Source of the DNA: Bigelowiella natans CCMP2755
Taxonomy: Eukaryota; Cercozoa; Chlorarachniophyceae
DNA length: 64,000 nt
Reading direction: 5' to 3'
NCBI GenBank assembly: GCA_000320545.1
Contig: ADNK01000697.1
Coordinates: 1 to 64,000, forward strand
Made by a program: the position numbers and the translations under genes. This document shows positions 23,352-34,152 of this stretch, one piece after another (positions within the stretch are counted from its first letter, which is position 1; each line of letters starts with the position of its first letter). The notes under the pieces are model-generated. The model searched no databases. It saw only the letters and a program-made list of their open reading frames with translations, and was not told where the DNA came from.

Positions 23352-24610
23352 ATGCCCACTCGAACCCGAGGCAGAAAGAAGAGAGGAGAGATAAGCGGTG
23401 GGGACCAGAAGGGGGCAAGCCAATCGGTTGGTCAAAAGAAGAAGAACATCAAGCGGGTCAAGCAGGCCAGTGCTACTACTACTACTCAAAAACCCAAAAG
23501 GGCAAAAACTTTCAATAGTAGCAGCAGCAGCAGCAAGGGTAGGGGACACATATCTGATGTTTGATGATTCTTTACAATGTTTGAAGGCCTTATACAAGTT
23601 GGTTGCGGACATACGTAAGAGTTAGCAAATTTATCTTCAGGAGGGGGAGCTACTGGTCATTCAATTGAGGAGAAGGAACGACCGGTTTGTAAAAGAACAA
23701 ATGAAAGTATCACCGAGGAGGAGGAGGAGGGCGAGGGAGAGAGGAGAGAGCCACACCATCACTCAGGGGCTGTACTGTCTACTTAGGATGTCACAGAAGA
23801 CTCGAAGACAAGTCTTGACACCGTTTTGAGGTTGTATCACCTCCCCACCACCAGCAGCAGCAGCAGCTCCAGCACTCTATATTCTATACTCACCACAGAC
23901 CCTCCTTGGGCTAGTGATCTTAGCGACAACGAGTATAACGATGATGATGATGATGGTGATGATGATGATGATGATGATAGAACCATTCCTGCTCCTTGTT
24001 CTCATATTATATTTTTAAGAATAATGATACAAAGAAAAGCAAGCATCATCCTTTTTTTTAAATATATGTGTTAGGAGCGTCGTTAAGATCTATTGCACCT
24101 ATACCGAGCCACATTTCTGTACATTTCTTACGAAACATATAGTTTATGATTAGAATGGTAGCATTGCTTACGAAACATATAGTTTATGATCAGAATGGTG
24201 GCGATGACGATGACGACGACGACGATGATGATGATGATGATGATGATAATGATGATGATGGCAGTGGTGGTGTGTTGCTTGCAAATAGTACAAATTGTTC
24301 TATATTGATTTGTTTTTCAATATTCACGTATCTTCGTTATAAATCTTATTGCGATCCCTTATTCCAAACGTACTGCATTTAGCATTGCCATGGCAAATGA
24401 AACGGCAAGATTCTGCAACGAGCTCAGGATTCGTCATCTCGGAAAAGGTGTTATTGCAGTTGTTATCATCATGGTGGTTGTAATGATATTTTTGATGATG
24501 ATGGGAAGGAGGAGGAGGGGAATGAGTGACAGTTCAAAGTAGAAAGCACTCATTATCACTCGCGTGATGCAGAGAATACTTGGCAATGCTCATGGAGTCG
24601 CTTTCCACAG

Positions 24611-24643
<33 letters not shown>

Positions 24644-24993
24644 AGAATATTGTTAAGGGAGGCTAATGATATCTACCTGCCAAGGTCTACTATTTGTCAC
24701 AAGCAACTTATCATAGATTGAAAGTTTGGACACATTATTGATCTCTATCCCGACGTATACCATTGTCGTATTTGTTACTTACACCTACCTGAATGATGGG
24801 TGCAAAACAAGCCTCTTCTTCTTTCTGCTGTGTTGTTTGCTAAACTAAGTGTTGTGCGGATTCGTAAGCATGGGACCGCCAAGAAGTACATTGCCAAAGT
24901 TTTGCACGTGGTTAGACGTATGCGAGGATGTTGTTGTTGCTGCTGCTGCTGCTGCAGTGGTCGCTGCATATAAACAAGTGTATGTTGAAGGAG

Positions 24994-25034
<41 letters not shown>

Positions 25035-25385
25035 CATAGTATGGAGATCAAGACCAACACCACCATAACTAATACTGTAATCATCATCATCATCATCATC
25101 ATCATCATAATATATCAGGGACACGAGTGTGATTTAGCTATGCTAACAGTCGAGGACGATGAGTTCTGGAACGGTTTGCATCCTCTACGGTTAGGAGGAG
25201 TGCCTCAACTACAAGATATGATCAACGTCGTAGGGTATCCGACGGGAGGGGACAATATTAGCGTTACACAGGTCGATCCTACTTACTGCTACTATGTGCT
25301 ATGTACTGCTTACTATCATCGTATTAGCAGCTGCAGCAGCAGTGTATACATGTATGAGAGAGAGATTACCACGATCATGATACTT

Positions 25386-25419
<34 letters not shown>

Positions 25420-25440
25420 TTCGTTAAGAGCTCTCAGCTT

Positions 25441-25505
<65 letters not shown>

Positions 25506-26768
25506 TCGTGAGTCGTGTCGGCGTAGGCAAGTACTCACACACGGAAGAGTGTTTGCTTGCTGTGCAGATTGATGCTGCTATAAACGCAGGCAACAGCGGG
25601 GGTGAGTATCTCATCATCTTTCCAATCTCCTCAACCACCCATAGCAACCATCTATGCTTATTGTTCTTGACTACTATCGTGCTAATTATTTTCTTTCTTT
25701 GTGAATGACGTTGATGGCTCATTATATGCGCAATCAATGGCATAACGCACACCCCTGTATCTTCGTCGTCTGTTGTGTTCTAACAACGTACTTTTTGACT
25801 CCAAATGACGACAAAATTAAACAAAAAAGGCCCAGCGATAAAGCGCAATCGTGTCGTTGGTGTTGCGTTTGAGACGTTGGATGTAAGTAGAAAGAGGAAG
25901 AAGAAGAAGAAGAAGAAGAAAGAGAAGAAGGCATTGATAAGATCAGTCATTGAAACTCACCATCACTGTACTCATCGCTATCCTCTTTCACCTCCTCCTC
26001 CTCCTCCTCCTCCTCCTCCTCCTCCTCCCTTCTCTCTCCCTTCTCTCTTCCACCCTCTTTGTCGTCGTATGTTCTTGTATTAGGACGCCGAAAACATTGG
26101 CTACATTATTCCAACACCTGTTATCAACCACTTCCTGAACGACATAGCACAGAGCGGTACTTCATCTCCCCACAATCATCGAGCCATCATCAAACGACGA
26201 CGTATTACTAGTAGTATCATCGATTATGATCGTGAAGGATGTTGATAACAGGTAAGTATCTTGGGTTTTGTTCTCTTGGCATTCACTGGCAAACGATCGA
26301 AAATAGAGTAAGCTCATGATGATGATAGCGACACTAATCATGAGGGTGAGGATAATCATGATGCTTGCTTTTAAAACCTAATATAACCTATTTATATTGT
26401 AAATTCGAATTAGGGGATGATGTCAGCATTGAAGCTTTCACGAGCGCAATCTTCTTCTTCTTCTTCTTCTTCTTCTTCTTCACTGAGAAAGAAACAACGT
26501 ACAACAAAGGGAGAACAAATGAACAGTAAAAACGGTATTGCTACTACTATTACTACTACTACTACTACCACTACCACTACTACCAATACTACTACTACCA
26601 CTACTAGTATCACTACTACAGTAACGAGCCAAAGCATGATATCGATGATTTTTATAATCCTTTTGCATCATTGCTACTGCTGTAAATACATAGATTCGCT
26701 TTGAAGTGAGAATGTAATACATGCAGAGTCATAGATGCAGGAGAGTGGTGGAAGTTGTTATAGACTCT

Positions 26769-26806
<38 letters not shown>

Positions 26807-27257
26807 ACATCATCATTATTAAAAGCATTTTCATTACTCACTCTTCCCCCCCTCCCAATACATGTTCTGGCTGCTATTTCCTACGTACATGAAGGGGGTG
26901 ACGACGGTTGCAGTGGAAGAAGCCAAGGAATCTTAATCCGAAAAGTTGAACCTCTTACAGATACAGCAAAGGTGCTGCTGCTGCTGCTGTTGCTGCCTGT
27001 TGTCTAAATCATAGCAGAGTATGCTATATTTGAGAACGCTTATATATTTAGGGAGTAGTCCACAGCGAAGAATCACTACTAGCAGCTGATTTTCTATTGA
27101 TATATTCTTCATCAGGTGCTAAGATCTGGGGATGTTCTTATGAAATTTGATGGTCATACAATTGCTTCGGATGGTAATAATAATAATAGACTGGTGCGGA
27201 TACTGTGATTACATAGTCCTCATTAATGCTACCCACACTTATAATAATCCCGGCTAT

Positions 27258-27290
<33 letters not shown>

Positions 27291-27644
27291 CAAAATACAA
27301 CAAAATGGTATTGTTTACTACTAAAAGGCACGGTGGTCTTTCGTGGAGGAGAACGTGTATTGTTTAATTACCTTGTGACTTCAAAGTAGGAAGCAATAAA
27401 TCAATGATAATGATGATGAAGATGATGATGATGATGCTGATGCTGATGGAAATGACAGCTTACTGAGATTCATCATCATATTTTATATAATTTCTAGATA
27501 TGTGGGAGAGTCAGCAGAGGTGACTTTCGTTCGAGCCGGCAAGACGAAGAAGTACTCTTCCACGCTTGTCATTCTTACTGTTAATATTACATTATTAACA
27601 TCACACCACTACACATCATTTCCGTGTTCAAAATGGACTCTCTG

Positions 27645-27675
<31 letters not shown>

Positions 27676-28173
27676 GTTCATTATTCACGAATTTTATCGA
27701 TGTAACTCATTGCTGGTGATATCTATCTAGAGCGCATATAAAGCTGGGGAGGCCAAAGTGCCTTGTGCGGACACACATGTAGTCGAACATACATGCAGTT
27801 GTCGGAAAACAACACGTCAATGCATCAATATCCTATCATCATCATTCACATCCTCATCATCAGCATACATCATTCATAATTATGGCTACACTCCTCTCTC
27901 GCCATTCACTCCATAGAATTTATAACTCAATAATAATAATATAACATTAATATCTTTATTATTATTATTATTATTGTAATAATTGGAAAATAAATTTAGG
28001 TTCGATCGTTTGCCTTCATACTACATCTATGGGGGATTGGTTTTCACGCTGCTAAGTTACCCGTATCTCGAGAATGAATTCGGGAAAAAATGGTGAGTAG
28101 TAGTCGGTTAGTTATTATGCGCCAGTAGTCGCCATAGTTTCAACTTTCCTGCTGTACATGAATTACCACCCTC

Positions 28174-28207
<34 letters not shown>

Positions 28208-29058
28208 TCTTATGCTAGGGATAAAAAAGCACCCATAAAGCTCTGCGACTACGCGTTTTTCGGAATACCAAAGAAGGTGGGGGGAAAGGAAATAAGAGGG
28301 TTATGAGTTGATGGAAAAGAGGGAGAGTAGTCGGGTTGTAATAGGAGAGTTGTGAGCTGATCAATAATGGTAATGAGCAGCTCGTAGCTAAACTGATTAT
28401 TATCATCTTCATCGTTTCCTCCTCCTCCTCCTCCTCTTCCTCCTCCTCCTCAGGAATCTGAGCAGGTGGTAATTCTCAATCAGGTCTTAGTAACACTTTA
28501 ACAACAACCAAAGAGATTATTATTTCTCTTGTAGTATGGTGCATAGCTGGTGATCACTCACCATATATTTCGAGAGGAGTGGCACATACGTACTCATGAG
28601 AGAGAATATAACGGTGAGAAAGTGGGATGGGCAGAAAGAGAGAATGTTAAGGACGGCATTCAAAATTTGATCGATCGGTAATTGCATTAACAGGTGTTGA
28701 TATCAGATGTTAACATCGGTTATGAGTCGTTTACGAACATTAAAGTGCTTAAAGTCAATGATACTGAAATATTGAATCTAAGCCATCTCGTAACCGTGAT
28801 CACTGAAGCTGCAGTAGCAGCCAGCACAGAGTTTATAACAGTACACTTGGAGCAAGACCACCTCATTATCATCGACATCAACCAGGTCTACTACTCTCTA
28901 AGCTTCTCTCCCCCTCCCTTTTGCTCATTGAGAATAATAACACACATATCATGTATGTCGTACCAAAGGCTAGGGAGAAGCATGCTGAAATCCTTCGACA
29001 AAACAATATTCCCAGCGACATCTCAGATGATCTCAAAAAGCATGTCCAGACGGGATAA
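23352..29058 (+). CDS. DEG9-like HtrA serine protease
   Basis: An ATP-independent serine protease of the eukaryotic DEG9 group (protease domain plus PDZ-type domains; plant DEG9 is nuclear). Resolved exons: 24075-24118, 24383-24447, 24573-24610, 24850-24910, 25119-25271, 25502-25601, 25830-25882, 26084-26156, 26252-26307, one ending 26971, 27116-27173, 27328-27385, 27498-27567, 27744-27778, 28000-28092, 28219-28276, 28454-28483, 28694-28885 and 28969-29058 (TAA). The catalytic triad is intact: His in LGNAHGV, Asp in HECDLAM, Ser in NAGNSGG. Further landmarks are [35 protein letters not shown] and [16 protein letters not shown] basic first exon ([11 protein letters not shown] onward) at 23352 fits a nuclear-localisation region, but its join to 24075 is not resolved. 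One exon between 26308 and 26895 is also unresolved. Confidence 0.9.
24128..24205. repeat. Tandem duplication of a 39-bp unit
   Basis: Two near-identical copies (core TTACGAAACATATAGTTTAT) lie head to tail in the intron after exon 24075-24118. Confidence 0.85.
24612..28205. repeat. Microsatellites in DEG9-like introns
   Basis: GTA at about 24612-24642, TA at about 24996-25029, ATC at about 25082-25108, ACT at about 25385-25412, CA then TA at about 25441-25500 (abutting the splice acceptor), TTC at about 26453-26481, GT at about 26771-26802, ACT at about 27259-27289 and ATC at about 28177-28206. Confidence 0.85.
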
Positions 29059-29129
29059 CGCAAATCTTGATGTTATGCATCTGAAATGCCTGGGCTTTTC
29101 ATGTATGTATGCTGTACGTAGTAGTTCCT

Positions 29130-30020
29130 TGCACACAGTATAACAGCTGTTTAGTTTCAGCGGGCTTTCCTCGAAGGATACATTTTTAGTGGCAAATTCG
29201 TTCATTATTGTTAGAGACACGTATATGTATATATAGGAACTATGTATACGTTGTCTCTTACTATTACAGCTTATCAACGCACGATAAATGCATTCGATCG
29301 TGTGCGTAAGACTACCGCCATAGCATGCATGTACGCATTTGTGCATCCCAGTACATGCCATACAAGACGGATGTAATCAATTGCTAAATTTGATCAATAG
29401 TGATCCTCATATGTAGCTGTGATAATTAATTGTGCAAGCATACACGCAAAATGATAGACACTTGTCATGCAGTAATAATGTAATGTGTTTGGATGACCAT
29501 GCATTGAAAAAATTTAAACATTTAATTACATCTGTCTTATATGTGTCACATTACGCATGTCTATCATTAAAATGTGCACGTAATATGAAGCAGAAAATAT
29601 ATGCGCATGCGAGCCCTGCAAGTTCAGGTACGTATCATATTACGTTACTGATGATCACATAAAAAATGCATAAGCGCGCTGTAGCCGCTGTGCTTTGCAC
29701 AGCTACATTAGGATGACAATTGAAAAAATTTAAACTTTTCATTACATCCGTCTTATATATTAAAAATGCAGCTCTTTCATTACATCCGCCTCATTTGCGT
29801 AGCAGCAGCAGACTACACTTGCCACGTGTATATAGCGTAGCCGTCTCGCTGCGTTCGCTGCTATGATGTACACGCGAACACACACACACACACGCATATG
29901 TAACGATATTACATGCACTCGGGTCGAGAACCATACTCACGAAATAAGCGATATGCCATGCGTCGTTACGAATAAAATGTGACTATTACATGCATCTTTT
30001 GATTCAGAATTAGAAATTCA
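29130..30020. other. CATG-rich island with internal repeats
   Basis: No exon. The word TTACATCYGYCTTATAT occurs directly at about 29525 and 29735, and in inverted form near 29365; a shorter relative is at about 29780. The word CATTAGGATGACAATTGAAA at about 29707 recurs at about 56774. Confidence 0.6.
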
Positions 30021-30174
30021 GATAAATTTTCTCCATCTTAGGACTCCACTTGTATGTGATGGGCGGTGATAGTGTGAGAAAGGAGAGAGGGAAGAAGAAG
30101 GAGGAGTGTGTTCTTTAAAAAAGAAAACAAGGTTCGAGCCTAAGTATTGAGTTCATTGGTGTCACCATTGAGAA

Positions 30175-33100
30175 TTAACCATGTGCTGCTAATCGCTGCA
30201 GCTTGTACATCTCTTCCAGGCATTTCCCTTCGCATTCTCCACTAACTTTTCTTCGGTATGGGTTTTCAGCCACATGGCTTGCTAGACGGCATATTGCGGT
30301 GTCAATCGACTGCTTCCTCTTAGCTTCAAACATTGGGAATTTCGTGGCATTGTATGGCCTATTCTTCCACGCAAGGAGTTTCTCGTATTCCTTTTTATTG
30401 CTCATGAGCATGTTGATGTGGGCGGCCAGCTCCTTTGTACTTTTGAAGTCGCGTGTGTCGACGATGCAGTCCTCGCACGGCAAGTGAGACTTAATATATT
30501 TAGAGCCTCGGAACACAGGCACGGAACCAACAGCGAGCGCATGGAAAACTTTCTCGGTGACCCAGAAGTCCTTGTCCACTGACTCATGACAAAGAGTAAA
30601 CATGTAGGGTCGAATGTTGGCCATCTTATTAGCATGGAAAGCCATTGGACGGTTACCAAGCCCATCATCAGTCCATGGAATACGAGTCTTTGCATTGTTC
30701 CAGCATTGTCCGATGGAGTCCACAGACTTATTTCCCAATTCTTTGATGAATGATTCAGTCCAATTTGTACGATAGTTAAAGTGGCCCTGAGCACATCCAG
30801 CCTGCATCACGGCAACCTTCTTATCTTTATGTTCAAATGCGAGAGGCTTGATGCTGCGGAGGTTAGACTTAATCGATTTGCCTAAGTAGAACTGCGAGTA
30901 GAAGCTCATAGGAATGTCAGCGTTGAAGTCGGCCGACATCTCCAGGTCAATTCCCATCTCTTTCTTGAGCGTGGAGATAGGAGTTCGTTCATACGTAACA
31001 CCGTTTTCCACAGTGCACGTGGCCCACACCTGTCCCTTTGGCTTATCATTCTCATTAGGAATGTTCTCACCAGGGATACGTTCAGACCAGCCCTGCGACA
31101 CCAAAACAGCGTCCATTGACTCAATTAAAGGTCGGTGGCGAGAGGAGAACAAACGTATTGGTGTCCCACATCCATTGAATTGCAAATATGGTTCTGCTCG
31201 GAGCCCGAAAAAGTCCACTCCACATGGATCATCGTTGTAGAGAAGAATGTTAATGTTCTCTGGTTCGTTTACGACCTCGTCGGCAACAATATCCGAAAAC
31301 TGAGCGACAGGTTCCGAACTAAACGCCTTAGATTCCATGGTATAGATTCCTTTTGGAACGATCTCCTTCCCCTTTCCACGGCGAGGAGCTGCAGTGGATG
31401 AGTTGCAATGAGCTTCCATCGTCACTAGGCCTTTCACATTGTACGGTGTCGAGATGATGGTATGTGCTGCAATCTTTAATTCCTGGTTTTCAACAGCGGC
31501 AAAGTATTCGGTCGCAGGATACCAGAAAGGATCTCGAGGATTCTCAACAATGCCAAGCATGTTCTCAGAGGAAGAAGAGGATGATTGTAGGATGGGAAGA
31601 TCTTGTGGACAACGGCTGGCTGACCCACACAGTTTTACGGGATCAATCTTGCGGCTGTGCCATTCATCACCAAAGATAACGTGCCAACTCAACTCTAAGG
31701 ATTCACTGCGGTCGTATGAGGACAATTCCGATGTCGCACGTCTGGGGCAGAGAGATTCTGGTTTTACTAATTGTTTCTTTTCTGATGATGCTGCGCTAAG
31801 CTCTAAGAAGGAGGCTGCGGTACCATCCTTAGAATCCTGATATTATTCATTTGGAGCAAATACAGTAATATCAATGATTGCAATGGAGTGGAAACAATAC
31901 TATTTCATAAATCTAATTGAGTACTATTAATCCTAGAAAACCAGCACATTACGCCTCCTGACTACCAACATGAACTACGAACCTCTTGGCCAGAAGCAAA
32001 TTTGTAGAGCGAATCGTAGAGCTCGTAGGAACGCTGCATAATCCTGTCCCTCGTCACCATGAATTGGGCGCAGCATGTCGTAGACAGACCAGTTATGTCG
32101 CGGGGAAATGCGGGGAATTGATGCTTTTTCTTGATGGAGTTTGACCAAAGTGTTGAAGCATCGCAAAAGTCATCATGGGTCACCATTGGAAGCACGACGC
32201 CATTAAGAGATGCATAACTGTAAGCGTCAGGGTTGATTGTCCGTAACATCGCAACCAGATCCACTGAGTGTTTACTATCTCTTTTTCCACGAGTCATAAC
32301 TACGTGGTCCGGAAGATTCTCGTCGTAGTTGTCCAAAATGAATTTCAGGTAGCTCGAGGCTTCATTTCCTTGTTTTGTGACTACCGTGCTGGGATCCACG
32401 CCTCTGTCGAATCCCGAGCCCTTCTTTTCCATAACAATATAACATAATGGCTGCTCTCTAAGCCACGCGAGATCCTCTGTATCATGTGCTACAACGAGGA
32501 GCATTGTCTTTTGGCCCCGCATGTTTTTGGAAGGTGTTGCACCCGCCTTTCGTGATCGATATGCGACACATCGACGCGAGCAAACGTTAGTCTTCAGTAG
32601 CGCTTCCAATGCGTCGCGGGAATGCACTTGTGGTGGTGTGAACGGACAGTCTCCCCGGTGGTCATATGTCGTAGCTACATCAGTTGAGGAGCTGAATAGA
32701 CAAACATCAACACTTCAGCATAATTTCGGGTATATATTTATCGAGAATATAATTTCCCTTCCTGTCCCCCCCCCCATTTCCCTCCAAAGTATTATGTCAT
32801 TCGTATATTTACCCTGCTGATCCCAGAAGGTTTTGGGCCTTAGAGAGGTCATTGTTTGATGGCTTCTCTGCAACAATATTTCTTATGGCAACAAGAGGTA
32901 CAAACTCTTTGCAGTTTGATGTTTCGTCAGTCGCCGCTTTATTGTTGAGCTGGAGGTCCACCACATGGAGTCTGCGATCTGGTTGCATCAGCATATGGAA
33001 GTAGACGGCAAACTCCGATACGGCTGACCAGGATTTCACAAGCTTATTTCCCATGGAAAGTACCAAAGAGTCTACCAGCACTTCCCTCGACTTACGGTCC

Positions 33101-34152
33101 TTGTCAATCTCATCATCGAAGATCACATTGCCTTTCTCACGCATCACGTTGCGAGATACCATTGCAAAGCCATATTCAGTGCGCGTTTTCTCTAGGAATC
33201 CAGGGTCATCTGTTGCCAAGAATATTTGCGAATTTGGATTGGTCCGTAAGAAACTGTCGATCTCGCCATGGTAGCGGTCTGGTCCTACTTGTGGATTGAT
33301 CCATTTGTCAGTTCCTCTCATGTGAATTCCCATCACATTTCCTTGGCTGGAACTAAATCTTCGGCTATAAAATGACTGAGCTTCGTCGACTACGTCATCA
33401 TTCACTTCAAGATATTGTTCGAGAAGGGGTAAAGCGCGAGCGCGGTGGCACGTCGCCCACTGCTTTGTGCCTGCTTCACCTTGTAAGAGTGTGTTGTTCA
33501 ATCTATATGGATAGGAATGAATGGCGTCTTTGTTGTGGTGAATATTTTCGATGCTAAATTGAGAGAACTCCCAAACATCGTCTTCTGAAAGCTCGCTCTC
33601 ATCCACTTCAGAAATGGGCTTGAACCAACGTGTCCAGAAGTTTTCGGCGGCATCACCACCGCCACGTTTCTGGCATGAGTCGAAATAATGATGACTTTCG
33701 GGCATGTAGACAAATGGTTTTTTGTCACCGATAAGACCCATCTTCTCGGCAAAAAGGAGCTGGTTCATGACATACATGGGATATGAGAAGAATCCAGCAA
33801 CGTGGAACCAACCCTTCGCAGAGCGAATCCGAAGATGTTTTCCACGTAAAATTTTCTTCAGGTTTGCAAAGTTCTCGATTTCATTCGGAGATTTTATGTT
33901 GTCTGAGGATATTGTGTGTAGTTTGCGAACGATTTCGAACGAAGGGCACTTGCCAGAATCCTGACAAGATGACTTTATTGGCGCGCACGATGTAAGCGAA
34001 AGCAGTGAGGCTTCGTTTTCTTGGGCAGGCTTGACTCCCATCAGATCAATGTCCGCCTTATTGTCGAGCCCCATCGCCAGAAAAGGCAATAAGGACAGTA
34101 TGAAGCCCGACATCTTCAACCAGTAGCTTCTACATGATACAACGAAAACCAT
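30175..34152 (-). CDS. Three-domain fucosyltransferase fusion: GT23-like + DUF3431-like + GT10
   Basis: Three long exons (34152-32813, 32691-31983, 31836-30175) join in phase to one 1,236-residue protein. Each intermediate stop lies just past a donor (GTAAAT, GTTCGT). Residues about 16-30 form a signal-anchor helix (GFILSLLPFLAMG), implying a Golgi or ER lumenal enzyme. Domain 1 (to about 446) has the GIHMRGTDK motif (275-283) and IFLATDDPGFLEK, typical of GT23/NodZ-type GDP-fucose enzymes. Domain 2 (about 448-683) resembles DUF3431: VVAHDTEDLAWLREQPL, EASSYLKFILDNYDENLPDH, then FPAFPRDITGL. Domain 3 carries the GT10 alpha-1,3-fucosyltransferase signature near 1090-1130 (RPYMFTLCHES, WVTEKVFHALAVGSVPVFRG). 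It likely adds fucose to glycans at more than one position. The start could instead be the Met at residue 14. The fusion is inferred from splice geometry, not transcripts. Confidence 0.85.

Noticed and set aside
31983-32691. Treating the DUF3431-like block as a separate gene
   Set aside because: Its frame opens at an acceptor with no good ATG, and both junctions match the phases of the flanking fucosyltransferase exons.
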